In this document: piece by piece, positions 49,197 to 57,926 of the stretch
Position numbering within the stretch: the first letter of the stretch is position 1
How the letters are laid out: the number at the start of each line of letters is the position of its first letter
Assembly (NCBI GenBank): GCA_963745665.1
Contig: CAVUYE010000001.1
Span: forward strand, 186,001-250,000
Direction: 5' to 3'
Length of the DNA: 64,000 nucleotides
Origin: Bog-473 sp963745665
GTDB lineage: Bacteria; Actinomycetota; Acidimicrobiia; Acidimicrobiales; RAAP-2
Notes under the pieces: generated by a model
Told to the model about the DNA's origin: nothing
Database searches by the model: none
What the model saw: only the letters and a program-made list of their open reading frames with translations
Position numbers and translations under genes: made by a program

Positions 49197-50669
49197 ATGG
49201 CCGAGACCACCCAGCGCAACGAGCACCAGCTCCTCATCGGGGGCAAGTGGGTCGATGCGTCAGACGGGACCTACGAGATCGTCAACCCTGCCACCGAGGA
49301 GATCGTCGGCCACGCACCGAACGCCAGCGCGGACGACGCCTTGGCCGCCGCCGCCGCAGCCAAGGAGGCCCAGCCCGGGTGGGCGGCTTGGTCGGCCGAC
49401 GAGCGCGGCGCCCTCATGCGGGAGGCCGCAGCAGCCATCCGCGCCAAGTCCTCCGAGCTGTTGCCGCTCGTGATCGCCGAGACGGGGGCGACCGCCACCG
49501 TCGGCTCACGCATGCAGGTGCCCGTCGCCGCCGACCGCTTCGAGCGCTACGCCCGCGACCCGCGCGCCGTCCTGCAGACCCCACTGCTCCCCCAGCCGGC
49601 GCAGGCCACACCGCTGGCACCGGGCGGGATCATCGGTGGCATGGTCAACCGCCAGCCGCTCGGCGTGGTGGCCTGCATCACCTCCTACAACTTCCCGATG
49701 GTCAACATGGCCGGCAAGGTGGCACCGGCGCTGGCCGCCGGCAACACCGTCGTGGTCAAGCCGGCGCCGCAGGACCCGCTGGCGATTGTGGAGCTCGTCC
49801 GCATCCTGAACGACGTCGGCTTCCCGCCGGGGGTCGTGAACCTCGTCAACGGCAACGGTCCGGCCTCCTCCGCCGCCCTGGTCGATTCCGACGAGGTGGA
49901 CTGCGTCAGCTTCACGGGCTCGACCCAGGTCGGCGTGAAGATCGGCGAGCAGGCAGCCCGCACCATGAAGCGCACGCTGCTCGAGCTCGGCGGCAAGGGC
50001 GCCTGCGTCGTCTTCGAGGACGCGGATGTGAAGGGGGCGATCGGCTGCATCGGTTCCACCTGGTCGTTCCACTCCGGACAGATCTGCACGGCGCCGACGC
50101 GCGCCGTGGTGCACCGCAGCCTGTTCGATCAGGTGCGCGACGGGCTGGTGCAGATGGCGGGCTACCTCAAGGTCGGCGACCCGACCGACACGGCCACCAT
50201 CGTCGGGCCCGTGATCTCGGCGGCGCAGCGGGGACGGATCGAGGCGCACATCCAGACGGCGCTCGAGGACGGCGGCGAGATCGTCATCGGCGGCGAGCGC
50301 CCGGCCGACTTGCCGACCGGCTTCTATGTGGCCCCCACGCTCATCACCGGCGACAACACCATGCGGGTGGCCCGCGAGGAGATTTTCGGCCCGGTCATCA
50401 CCATGATCCCCTTCGACGACGAGGAGGAGGGCATCGCCATCGCCAACGACACCGAGTTCGGGCTCTACGACTACGTCTTCTCCAAGGACGGCGCCCGTGC
50501 GCTGCGCGTGGCCAAGCGACTGCAGGCCGGGCACGTGGGCGTCAACACCGCGCAGCGCAACCACGACGCGCCGTTCGGCGGCTTCAAGATGTCGGGCATC
50601 GGCCGTGACGGCGGCGACTACGGGCTGCTGGCTTACACCGAGCCCCAGGCCATCATCTGGAGCTCGTAG
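49197..50669 (+). CDS. Aldehyde dehydrogenase
   Basis: A 490-residue NAD(P)-dependent aldehyde dehydrogenase: substrate/cofactor regions VVACITSYNFPMVNMAGKVA and FTGSTQVGVKIGEQA, catalytic Glu in LLELGGKGACV, catalytic Cys in SGQICTAPTRAV, and EEIFGPVITMIPFDDEEE. I placed the start at the ATG at 49197, preceded by GGGAG; the longer frame upstream runs through non-coding sequence that contains the operator-like palindrome. The substrate is unknown. The palindrome links it to echA20 and the amidohydrolase, hinting at a common regulator. Confidence 0.93.
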   Translation: MAETTQRNEHQLLIGGKWVDASDGTYEIVNPATEEIVGHAPNASADDALAAAAAAKEAQPGWAAWSADERGALMREAAAAIRAKSSELLPLVIAETGATATVGSRMQVPVAADRFERYARDPRAVLQTPLLPQPAQATPLAPGGIIGGMVNRQPLGVVACITSYNFPMVNMAGKVAPALAAGNTVVVKPAPQDPLAIVELVRILNDVGFPPGVVNLVNGNGPASSAALVDSDEVDCVSFTGSTQVGVKIGEQAARTMKRTLLELGGKGACVVFEDADVKGAIGCIGSTWSFHSGQICTAPTRAVVHRSLFDQVRDGLVQMAGYLKVGDPTDTATIVGPVISAAQRGRIEAHIQTALEDGGEIVIGGERPADLPTGFYVAPTLITGDNTMRVAREEIFGPVITMIPFDDEEEGIAIANDTEFGLYDYVFSKDGARALRVAKRLQAGHVGVNTAQRNHDAPFGGFKMSGIGRDGGDYGLLAYTEPQAIIWSS

Positions 50670-50681
50670 AGACGAGGTCGT

Positions 50682-51203
50682 TCAGCCCATCGTCCTGGCG
50701 CCGTCGATCGTCTCCCGGATGATGTCGGCGTGGCCGGCGTGCTGCGCTGTTTCGGCGATGACGTGGAGCAGCACGCGCCGGGCCGACCACGACGCCCCCG
50801 GCTCGAACCAAGGTCGGTCGGGGAGCGGGTGTGCGAGGTCGAGCGACGGTAAGGCCATGACGAGGTCATCGGTCTTCCAGGCCGTCTCGTCGTAGCGCTC
50901 GAGCAGGGCCTCCTTCGTGTCGTCGTCCGCCACCGCGAAAGTGTCGGCGTGACGGGCGTAGCTGCCCGCATCGGCGCCGCCCATGGCCGACGGGCCCTCG
51001 GTGATGAACCGGGACCAGTTCTGCTCCGCCACCGTCACGTGCTTGATGACGCCTCCGAGGCAGAGCGCGCTGGCCGTGGGGCGCAGCCGGATCTGTTCCT
51101 CCGAGAGGTCGCGCACGGTCAGCACCAGGAACTTCCGATGCTTGTCCAACGTTGCAACGAAGTCGCGTCGTTCGAGATCGCCGTGGTCAGCCTGATCTGT
51201 CAT
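50682..51203 (-). CDS. DinB/DUF664 family protein
   Basis: The 173-residue four-helix-bundle protein of the DinB superfamily (putative thiol/mycothiol-dependent transferases or metal-binding bundles) has RRDFVATLDKHRKFLVLTVR, a first His in GGVIKHVTVAEQNW and the paired His in VIAETAQHAGHADIIRETID. The three His residues form the metal site in this family. The start at 51203 is supported by TACGGT 7 nt upstream, whereas the longer frame to 51353 has no support. It converges with the aldehyde dehydrogenase gene. Confidence 0.88.
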   Translation of the reverse strand: MTDQADHGDLERRDFVATLDKHRKFLVLTVRDLSEEQIRLRPTASALCLGGVIKHVTVAEQNWSRFITEGPSAMGGADAGSYARHADTFAVADDDTKEALLERYDETAWKTDDLVMALPSLDLAHPLPDRPWFEPGASWSARRVLLHVIAETAQHAGHADIIRETIDGARTMG

Positions 51204-51210
51204 AGGGACC

Positions 51211-51216
51211 ACCGTA
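51211..51216 (-). promoter_or_regulatory. -10 box TACGGT of the DinB gene
   Basis: TACGGT on the minus strand ends 7 nt before the ATG at 51203, with no SD. It decides the start. Confidence 0.55.
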
Positions 51217-51276
51217 CGCTCCGGGTGCGCGGGGCCCGTAGAGCCGGTCGCAGCGCCCGTGGGGTAAGAACAGTGG

Positions 51277-52554
51277 ATGGCGACGTTCCCCCACACGCCG
51301 ATGCCGGCGCAGGGCCTCCCCCGCGACAAGGTCATGCAGCGGCTGATCACCATGAAGCAGGACGACCAGGACTGGCGGGGCGGGCGAGTCTTCAGCCTCG
51401 TCTACTCGGCGGGCGACGACATCCACGAGCTCCTCTCCGATGCGCTGGCGCTCTACAGCGCCGAGAACGGCCTCAACGTCCTGGCCTTCCCGAGCATCGG
51501 AGTCATGCAGCACGACATCGTCTCCAACACCGCGTCGCTGCTCGGTGCCGACGACCCCGCCGCCGGCGGCGCCGTGGAGGGCTATCTGACCTCGGGTGGC
51601 ACCGAGAGCCTGCTGCAGGCCGTGAAGACGGCCCGTGACGTCGGCCGGGACCGGGGCCTGGCCCGCCCGCAGGTGGTGGCGGCCGAGAGCGCGCACGCCG
51701 CGTTCACGAAGGCCGCCGACTACTTCGACGTCGACCTGGTGCGCGTGCCCGTGGACACGGACTTCCGCGTCCGGGCCGAGGCGCTGGCCGACGCCTGCAC
51801 CGACGAGACGATCATGGTGGTGGGCTCGGCCCCGACCTACCCACAGGGCGTGCTCGACCCCATCGCCGACATTGCCGCCCTGGCGCTCGAGCGCGACATC
51901 CTGTGCCACGTCGACGCCTGCATGGGCGGCTTCCTGCTCCCCTTCCTGGCCGAGCTCGGCCGCCTGAACGAGCCCTTCGACTTCCGCCTGCCGGGCGTGA
52001 CGTCCATGTCGGCCGACGTGCACAAGTACGGCTACGCGTCCAAGGGCGTCTCGGTGATCCTGTACCGCACCCACGAGTTGGCCCGCAAGCAGCTGTTCGT
52101 GACCACCGACTGGTTGGGCGGCTTCTACGCCTCGACGGCCATGGCCGGCACCCGGCCGGCCGGGCCCGTCGCTGCGGCCTGGGCCGCCCTGATGCACATC
52201 GGCCGTGACGGGTACCTCGAGCTCACGCGCGCCGCGCACGACGCGGCCTGGGAGCTACGGGCCGGTATCGAGTCCATATATGGCCTTGAGGTGCGGGGCG
52301 ACCCGCCGGCCACCGTGCTGGCGTTCGGTGCGGTCGACCCCGACGCGCTCGACATCTTCGCCGTGGGCGAACACCTGGCGGCGGAGGGCTGGTATCTGGA
52401 CCGCCAGAACCGTCCGGACTCGCTCCACGCAACGGTGCACGCCGGCAGCGCGGCCACCGTGCCTCTGCTGGTGGCCGACCTCCGGCGGGCGGTCGACGCG
52501 GTCGGCGCCAGCCGCACCGACCGGCGCGACACGACCTACGGGCAGAGCCTTTAG
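51277..52554 (+). CDS. PLP-dependent group II decarboxylase (sphingosine-phosphate lyase-like)
   Basis: The 425-residue fold-type I PLP enzyme has TSGGTESLLQAVKTARDVGR (phosphate-binding), HVDACMGGFLLPFLAE (the Asp that pairs with the PLP ring N) and the Schiff-base Lys in SADVHKYGYASKGVSVILYR. This spacing matches the sphingosine-1-phosphate lyase/glutamate decarboxylase branch. Bacterial members cleave or decarboxylate phosphorylated amino-alcohols or amino acids; the substrate is unknown. The ATG is preceded by TAAGAA at 6 nt. Its end overlaps the convergent zinc-finger gene by 4 nt. Confidence 0.9.
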   Translation: MATFPHTPMPAQGLPRDKVMQRLITMKQDDQDWRGGRVFSLVYSAGDDIHELLSDALALYSAENGLNVLAFPSIGVMQHDIVSNTASLLGADDPAAGGAVEGYLTSGGTESLLQAVKTARDVGRDRGLARPQVVAAESAHAAFTKAADYFDVDLVRVPVDTDFRVRAEALADACTDETIMVVGSAPTYPQGVLDPIADIAALALERDILCHVDACMGGFLLPFLAELGRLNEPFDFRLPGVTSMSADVHKYGYASKGVSVILYRTHELARKQLFVTTDWLGGFYASTAMAGTRPAGPVAAAWAALMHIGRDGYLELTRAAHDAAWELRAGIESIYGLEVRGDPPATVLAFGAVDPDALDIFAVGEHLAAEGWYLDRQNRPDSLHATVHAGSAATVPLLVADLRRAVDAVGASRTDRRDTTYGQSL

Positions 52555-52817
52555 CCGGGCTCCATGGCGACCTCGTCGACGTAGCACCAGACCCAGTCCT
52601 CGCCGGGCTGGAAGGACTGCACCAGCGGGTGGCCCGACGCGTGGAAGTGCCCCGTGGCGTGCTTGTGGGGCGAGGAGTCGCAGCAATTGACCTCCCCGCA
52701 GGACAGGCACAGCCGCAGGTGCAACCAGGTGCCGCCGATCTTCATGCACTCGCCGCAGCCGGCGGGCGTCTGCGGCTCCACCTCCGCCATCTGGTCCAGA
52801 TGGGTGCACTCGGCCAT
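52551..52817 (-). CDS. UBP-type zinc-finger protein
   Basis: The 88-residue protein has the ZnF-UBP pattern: CTHLDQM, CGECMKIGGTWLHLRLCLSC, GEVNCCDSSPHKHATGHFHA and SGHPLVQSF, with Cys/His ligands for two or three zinc ions. In eukaryotes the fold binds the ubiquitin C-terminus; its bacterial role is unknown. SD AGGAGG lies 7 nt before the ATG. It is the gene just downstream of the mycofactocin SDR on the same strand, 28 bases away, so co-transcription is possible. Confidence 0.92.
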   Translation of the reverse strand: MAECTHLDQMAEVEPQTPAGCGECMKIGGTWLHLRLCLSCGEVNCCDSSPHKHATGHFHASGHPLVQSFQPGEDWVWCYVDEVAMEPG

Positions 52818-52845
52818 GGGGATCCTCCTGTCGAGCTGTCGATCG

Positions 52846-53631
52846 TTACGAAGCGGTCATGCCGCCGTCGACCGGGAGGACCGCACCGGTCAGGCCCGAC
52901 GAAGCAGGGCCACACAACCAGGCGATCAACGCGGCCGGCTCCGCCGGCTCGAGCAGGCGCCCCACCAGATGGTGGCCGGCGAACTCGTCCGTCGAGGGCA
53001 GACCGTAGACGGCGGCCGACGCGTCGAGCATCGGTCCCCTGGTCGAGCCCGGGCACACGACGTTGGCGGTGATGCCGCTGCCGGCCAGGTCGGCCGCCAG
53101 GGAACGGGTGAAGCCGATGACCGCGTGCTTCGACGCGCTGTAGGCGCTCAGGCGTGGCAGCCCGAGCACCCCGGCGGTCGACGACACGGCCACCACGCGT
53201 CCCTGGCGCGGCTTGGGCCCGTCCAGCAGCGCCGGCACCGCGGCGGCCGCCAGGCGCCGCACGCCGTTGACGTTGACGTTGAACTGCACGTCCCACTGGG
53301 CGTCGGGGATCTCCCACGCCGCCGGGCCACCGCTGATCACGCCGGCCGCGGCGACGGCCGCCTGCAGGCCCCCGAAGTGCGTGACGGCCTCGTCCACGGC
53401 GGCGCGCATGTCCGACGCGCTGCGTACGTCCCCCACCACGGCGCGCACGGCGCTGCCGTGACGGTCGACCACCTCCTGCAGGTCGGCCTTGGTGGAGAGG
53501 GGGTAGTCGAGGGCCGGCTCGTCGGCGGAGCGGTCCACCGCCACCACCTGCCACCCGGCCGCCACCAGCGCGTCCACGGTCGCGGCGCCCATGCCACGCC
53601 CGGCCCCGGTGACGACCGCGGCGGGGCTCAC
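52846..53631 (-). CDS. Mycofactocin-associated SDR oxidoreductase
   Basis: A 261-residue short-chain dehydrogenase (VVTGAGRGMGAATVDALVAA; Ser in VVAVSSTAGVLG; Tyr-x3-Lys in YSASKHAVIGFTRSLAAD). It overlaps mftE by 4 nt (GTGA), and SDRs of this subfamily are regularly encoded inside mycofactocin clusters. There they are thought to keep NAD(H) tightly bound and need mycofactocin as external electron acceptor. Inference: this is a native user of the cofactor made by the neighbouring genes. The alcohol or hydroxy-substrate is unknown. Confidence 0.9.
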   Translation of the reverse strand: MSPAAVVTGAGRGMGAATVDALVAAGWQVVAVDRSADEPALDYPLSTKADLQEVVDRHGSAVRAVVGDVRSASDMRAAVDEAVTHFGGLQAAVAAAGVISGGPAAWEIPDAQWDVQFNVNVNGVRRLAAAAVPALLDGPKPRQGRVVAVSSTAGVLGLPRLSAYSASKHAVIGFTRSLAADLAGSGITANVVCPGSTRGPMLDASAAVYGLPSTDEFAGHHLVGRLLEPAEPAALIAWLCGPASSGLTGAVLPVDGGMTAS

Positions 53632-54317
53632 GACGGCGACCAGCGGGCCGACACGGCCGCGGCCAGCTCATCCACCAGGCCTTCGAGCAGCGCGCGGCCC
53701 TCCTCGACGTTCGCCCCCGTGGGATCGCCCAGCACGCCGTTGGACGATACCGGTCGCACCCCCTCGGCGCGCAGCCGGGGCAGCAGCGTGGCGATCGGTT
53801 CGGTGCGGCCGGGCTCGGCCAGATGCAGGCGCACCGCGGCAGGGTCGATGGCCAGCAGTATCGAGGTCTCGGTCCGTCCGGCGTGCGCATCCCCGCCCGG
53901 CGTCAGGACCCGCCAGACCAGCACGTCGTCGCCTTCGGACGCGGCGCACCGCTCGACGGCGACCAGCGCGTCCTCGTTGCCGCCGTGCGCGTTGACGAAC
54001 ACCACCCCGGCAAAGGAACCGCGGGCGGAACGCACGAGCTCGACGAGGAGGTCGGCCAGCACCGCATGGCCGATGAGTAGCGTGCCGGGGAAGGCGGCGT
54101 GCTCCCCGCTGGCGCCGTAGGCCACGGCGGGCGCCACCGACACCGCGACGCCCCCGCACCGGGCGGCCAGTCCGCCGGCGATCGCGCCGGCGATGCGGGT
54201 GTCGGTGTCGAGCGGCAGGTGGGGCCCGTGCTGCTCGAGCGAGCCCAGCGGGACAGCCAGGACCGAGCGCCCCCCGGTCGCCTCCACCTGCAGCCAGGTG
54301 GCCCCGGCCAGATCCAC
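53628..54317 (-). CDS. mftE: Mycofactocin precursor peptide peptidase
   Basis: The 229-residue creatininase-fold protein has VLAVPLGSLEQHGPHLPLDT (metal ligands Glu/His), Asp in DTDTRIAGAIAGGL, VVFVNAHGGNEDALVAVERC and a Glu in HAGRTETSILLAID. In the pathway MftE cleaves the MftC-modified MftA to release the C-terminal Val-Tyr-derived unit. The start is the ATG at 54317, 2 bases after the mftC stop. Downstream it overlaps the SDR gene. All expected catalytic motifs are present. Confidence 0.95.
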   Translation of the reverse strand: MDLAGATWLQVEATGGRSVLAVPLGSLEQHGPHLPLDTDTRIAGAIAGGLAARCGGVAVSVAPAVAYGASGEHAAFPGTLLIGHAVLADLLVELVRSARGSFAGVVFVNAHGGNEDALVAVERCAASEGDDVLVWRVLTPGGDAHAGRTETSILLAIDPAAVRLHLAEPGRTEPIATLLPRLRAEGVRPVSSNGVLGDPTGANVEEGRALLEGLVDELAAAVSARWSPS

Positions 54318-54319
54318 GC

Positions 54320-55501
54320 TCAGGCGGGCGCCGGCGAGCGAAAGCGGACCCGGACGGGCATGGGCACCGGTAGGGGCGTCCCGTCCCGCCCGACCTTGGA
54401 GTGGCCCACCACCGACTGCGGTCGCCCCTCAAGAGCGGCCAGCGCCGCCTCACCGTGCCCGTACACGCACTCGGGGTCCGGGCCGTCGAGCGGCAGCCCG
54501 GTGAAGAACTTGGCCGCCATGCAGCCGCCGCGGCAGGCGTCGAAGGACCCGCAGGACGCGCAGGCGCCCGCGCTCTGCGGCTCGCGCAGCGAGGTGAACA
54601 GCGCCGAGTCACGCCACACCGACGGAAAGCCCCCGGGGTCGCGCACGTTGCCGGCCAGGAACTGCCGGTCGATGACGAAGGGGCAGGCGTAGACGTCGCC
54701 CACCGGATCGATGAGGCAGACGACGCGCCCCGCTCCGCACAGGTTCAGGCCGTCGAGCGGCTCCCCCAGGGCCGAGAGGTGGAAGAAGGAGTCGCCGGTC
54801 AACACGCCGGGGCGTTCGAGCAGCCAGTGGTAGAGCGTGCGTTGCTGATCCGCCGTCGGGTGCAGCGCGTCCCAGGTGTCGACGGCACGGCCGGAGGGGC
54901 GCAGGCGGGTCAGGCGCAGCTGGGCGCCGTACGAGTCGGCGATGGCGGCCAGCGCGTCCAGCTCCTCGACGTTCTGCCGGGTGACGACCACGCTTATTTT
55001 GAAGGGGCCGAAGCCGGCAGCGGCCAGGTTGTCCATAGCGGTGCGGGCGGCGGCGAACGACCCCTCGCCACGGAGGGCGTCGTTGGAGGCGGCCGTGGCA
55101 CCGTCGATGCTGATCTGCACGTCGAGGTAGTCGAGCGCCGCCAGCTGCCGGGCCCGCTCGGCCGTGAGCCGGGTCCCGTTGGTGGAGAACTTCACGCCGA
55201 CCCGGCGATCGACGGCGTAGGTCACGAGGTCCAAGAAGTCGGGCCGCAGCATGGGCTCTCCCCCGCCGATGTTCACATAGAAGACCTTCAGATCGGCCAT
55301 GTCGTCGACGATGCCGCGGGCCTCGGCCGGCGTGAGCTCGCCCGGGTCGCGCCGGCCCGATGAGCTGAGGCAGTGCACGCAGGCGAGATTGCAGGCGTAG
55401 GTCAGCTCCCAGGTGAGACAGATGGGTGCATCGAGGCCACGGCTGAACTGCTCCTTCAGCGGCAACGGCGCCTGCACCGCTCGCCCCGGATCATCGGACA
55501 T
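54320..55501 (-). CDS. mftC: Mycofactocin radical SAM maturase
   Basis: The 393-residue radical SAM/SPASM enzyme has the SAM-cluster motif CNLACVHC (Cys37, Cys41, Cys44), GGGEPMLRPDF, and SPASM cysteines in NLCGAGRVVCLIDPVGDVYA then CPF and CASCGSFDACRGGC. It decarboxylates and cyclises the terminal Val-Tyr of MftA, helped by MftB. The start ATG at 55501 overlaps the 3' end of mftB by 11 bases; a longer upstream frame runs within mftB and is rejected. Neighbours mftA, mftB and mftE complete the core set. Confidence 0.97.
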   Translation of the reverse strand: MSDDPGRAVQAPLPLKEQFSRGLDAPICLTWELTYACNLACVHCLSSSGRRDPGELTPAEARGIVDDMADLKVFYVNIGGGEPMLRPDFLDLVTYAVDRRVGVKFSTNGTRLTAERARQLAALDYLDVQISIDGATAASNDALRGEGSFAAARTAMDNLAAAGFGPFKISVVVTRQNVEELDALAAIADSYGAQLRLTRLRPSGRAVDTWDALHPTADQQRTLYHWLLERPGVLTGDSFFHLSALGEPLDGLNLCGAGRVVCLIDPVGDVYACPFVIDRQFLAGNVRDPGGFPSVWRDSALFTSLREPQSAGACASCGSFDACRGGCMAAKFFTGLPLDGPDPECVYGHGEAALAALEGRPQSVVGHSKVGRDGTPLPVPMPVRVRFRSPAPA

Positions 55502-55784
55502 CGATGACCTCCGAGGCGGCCAGCCGGGCCAGGGCCCGCCGGTAGGAGGGCTGTTGGCCTGCGGGCACGAGCGCGGCGATGGCCGCGGCCGCGCTCGGGT
55601 AGTCCCGCAGCGACGACACCAGCTCGACGAGCAGGCGGGATTTGAGGAAGACGAGCCGGCGGTTGCCGTAGTGATACGCCAAAGCACCGAACGACTCGTC
55701 GCGCAGCGCGACCTGGGGGTTGAGCTGCCACGCCTGCTCGAGCTCGAGTGCGAACGCGGCCCCCGCAGGCTGCGCCTCGGTCAC
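55491..55784 (-). CDS. mftB: Mycofactocin chaperone
   Basis: The 97-residue PqqD-like RRE protein (QLNPQVALRDESFGALAYHY then GNRRLVFLKSRLLVELVSSL) binds the precursor peptide and presents it to MftC. I placed the start at the GTG at 55784 (VTEAQPAGAAFALE), two bases after the mftA stop, because family members begin about 18 residues before the NPQVALR motif; a GTG at 55802 would overlap mftA by 16 bases. The order A-B-C is conserved with other mycofactocin clusters. Confidence 0.94.
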   Translation of the reverse strand: MTEAQPAGAAFALELEQAWQLNPQVALRDESFGALAYHYGNRRLVFLKSRLLVELVSSLRDYPSAAAAIAALVPAGQQPSYRRALARLAASEVIDVR

Positions 55785-55786
55785 GC

Positions 55787-55900
55787 TCAATAGACGCCGC
55801 ACATCCCGTCGATGGAGACCTCTTCGACCAGGAGCTCGTCCACGGCATCCTCGTCGGTCAGCTCGTCGACGTCCTCGGTGTCTTGGTCCTCAGCCAGCAT
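55787..55900 (-). CDS. mftA: Mycofactocin precursor peptide
   Basis: The 37-residue precursor has an acidic leader (MLAEDQDTEDVDELTDEDAV) and the conserved C-terminus VSIDGMCGVY; the last Val-Tyr becomes the cofactor. The start ATG at 55900 has a strong SD (AGAGGAGG, 5 nt spacing). The leader-core layout and IDGMCGVY ending match MftA exactly. It is 61 bases from the divergent mftF start, so the two share one control region. Confidence 0.97.
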   Translation of the reverse strand: MLAEDQDTEDVDELTDEDAVDELLVEEVSIDGMCGVY

Positions 55901-55925
55901 CCCGACCTCCTCTGGGCACACGGCC

Positions 55926-55952
55926 AGCCTATCCCCCGTCCCGGACTGCCAA
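55926..55952 (-). promoter_or_regulatory. Putative mftA promoter
   Basis: On the minus strand, TTGGCA (55947-55952) and TAGGCT (55926-55931) resemble -35 and -10 boxes with a 15-base spacer, ahead of the mftA SD. The spacer is shorter than usual, so the assignment is tentative. Confidence 0.35.
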
Positions 55953-55961
55953 GATTGAGCA

Positions 55962-57462
55962 GTGGCCCAGCTCAGCGCACCCACGCCTTCACCGGTGCGG
56001 CCCGCGCCCTCCCGCACCACCACGCCGCTGCCCGGCTCCTTCACCCTGACCGAGGACGCGTCGACGCAGGAGTTCGACGGCGGGACCGTGCTGCTGGGCG
56101 GGAGCCCGCTGCGGCTCTTCCGGATCACAGAGCGGGCCCGGGAGCTGGTGGCGCGCTGGCGACACGGCGCCGTCGTGGGGCCGCGTCGGCCGGCGGGGCT
56201 GCTGGCGCGACGTCTGGTGTCCGCCGGCGCCTTCTGCCCTCATCCACCCGGCGGCACCCTGGGAACCGACGACGTGACGGTCGTCGTACCGGTGCGCGAC
56301 CGGCCCGCACAACTCGACCGCCTGTTGCATGCGCTGTCGCTGCAAGGGTTGTCCTGCATCGTGGTGGACGACGCGTCGGTCGATGCGGGCGCCATCAAGG
56401 AGCTGGCCGAGCGGCGGGGCGCAGCCTTCGTCGGGCTGCCGGCCAACGTCGGCCCGGCGGGCGCTCGCAACGCCGGATTGGCCGCGGTCGACACCGCGCT
56501 CGTCGCCTTCGTGGACTCCGACTGCGTGCCCGCCGCAGGATGGCTCCATCCGCTGCTGGGCCACTTCGACGACCCGTTGGTGGCGGCCGTGGCGCCACGT
56601 ATCGTGCACGCCGGCGCGCCAGGCCGTTACGAGTCGGCGCGGGGGTCGCTCGACCGGGGCGACCGTGCAGGCCCCGTGCCGCGCCGGGAGCCGCATCCCG
56701 TTCGTGCCCAGCGCGGCCCTCGTCGTCCGGGCCGGCGTGGCAACGGGCCCGGAGCTCTTCGACCCCGCGCTGAGCGGCGGCGAGGACGTCGACCTGGTCT
56801 GGCGGCTGAGTGAGGCCGGCTGGGACGTGCGCTACGCCCCGTCGAGCACGGTCGCTCACGACGGCCCGGCCACGCTGGGAGAGTTCCTGTCGCGGCGGGC
56901 CTTCTACGGGACGACCGCCGGCCCGCTCGCCCGGCGCCACGGCGCCGCGCTGGCGCCGGCGCACGTGTCGGGCTGGTCGCTGGCTGTCTGGGGTCTGATG
57001 CTGCGGCGACGGCCCGTGCTCGCACTGGCCGCTTTGTCGGCGTCCATCGCCATCCTGGCCCACCGCCTGCGCGGGCTGGTGCGGGACCCGGTCGGCGTCG
57101 CCACGCACATCGCGGGCGGCGGGACGGCGCGCGCCGCCCTGCCGACACTCGCTTCGCTGACCCGGGCCTGGTCGCCCGCGCTCGTGTTCGGGCTGGCCTT
57201 CCGCCGCACCCGCACCGTGTCGGCGCTGGCCCTGGTCGTCCCCGCGCTCGACGAGTGGGCCGCCGACCGGCAGGAGCGCGATCCGGTCCGCGCCGTCGCC
57301 GTCCACGTGGCCGACGACGTTGCCTACGGCACCGGGGTCTGGATCGGATGCGCACGGGAGCGGACGCTCGTGCCGCTCATCCCCCGCATCGCGTGGCGCT
57401 CTCGCGTCTGGTCGTCGCCTGCGCTGCGCGACTCGTTGCAGCCACCGGCGGAGAGAGGCTGA
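55962..57462 (+). CDS. mftF: Mycofactocin glycosyltransferase, one frameshift
   Basis: A family 2 glycosyltransferase of about 499 residues with an N-terminal MftB-like region (FTLTEDASTQEFDGGTVLLG), then VTVVVPVRDRPAQLDRLLHA, VDDASVD and LVAFVDSDCVPAAGWLHPLL. The reading frame changes at about 56,680; removing one C in GTGCCGCGCC gives VRAGSRIPFVPSAALVV, and the length is 3n+1. The rest (GGEDVDLVWRLSEAGWDVRY, then C-terminal membrane-like helices) is intact. MftF adds beta-1,4-glucose units to the premycofactocin. GTG start at 55962, divergent from mftA. I regard the shift as a likely sequencing insertion. Confidence 0.88.
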
Positions 57463-57495
57463 ACCACCGGCCCGTACACGACGATGGCCGGCCGG

Positions 57496-57906
57496 TTATC
57501 CCAGGGCGAACCGGAGCTGTCCGTCCTGGTGGTCCCACGACGTCGCCGTCCAGAACGCCACGGCGTTGTCGCTGGACCCGAGGACGATCGCGTGCAGGCG
57601 CTGCGCCCCGACCGCACGCAAGCGGTCCTCCGCCGCCTGCAGGAGCAACCGGCCGAGCCCGCGGCGGCGATGGCCCGGCCCCACCGCCAGACGGTAGACC
57701 GAGCCGCGCCAGCCGTCCCACGCGGCGATAACCGATCCCACAACGTGACCGTCCTCCTCGGCGACGATCAGCGCACCCGAATCACGGCGCAACAGGCCGG
57801 CGAGCGCCTCAGCCGAGTCTGTGGACGTCGGCTCCGCGGCCTCCCGCCAGAACGTCAATACATCCTGGATATCGTCCGCCGTTGCCGGCCGGAGCGCAAT
57901 GGCCAC
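57496..57906 (-). CDS. GNAT-family N-acetyltransferase
   Basis: The 136-residue GNAT protein begins ALRPATADDIQDVLTFWREA and carries the acetyl-CoA loop RLAVGPGHRRRGLGRLLLQA, then LHAIVLGSSDNAVAFW. The acceptor is unknown. GTG start at 57906 is supported by TACGAT 6 nt upstream. It separates the mftA-F genes from mftD and overlaps no neighbour; it converges with mftF. Confidence 0.92.
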   Translation of the reverse strand: MAIALRPATADDIQDVLTFWREAAEPTSTDSAEALAGLLRRDSGALIVAEEDGHVVGSVIAAWDGWRGSVYRLAVGPGHRRRGLGRLLLQAAEDRLRAVGAQRLHAIVLGSSDNAVAFWTATSWDHQDGQLRFALG

Positions 57907-57912
57907 GGGTCA

Positions 57913-57918
57913 ATCGTA
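57913..57918 (-). promoter_or_regulatory. -10 box TACGAT of the GNAT gene
   Basis: TACGAT ends 6 nt before the GTG at 57906, and no SD is present. Confidence 0.55.
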
Positions 57919-57926
57919 GGAACGTG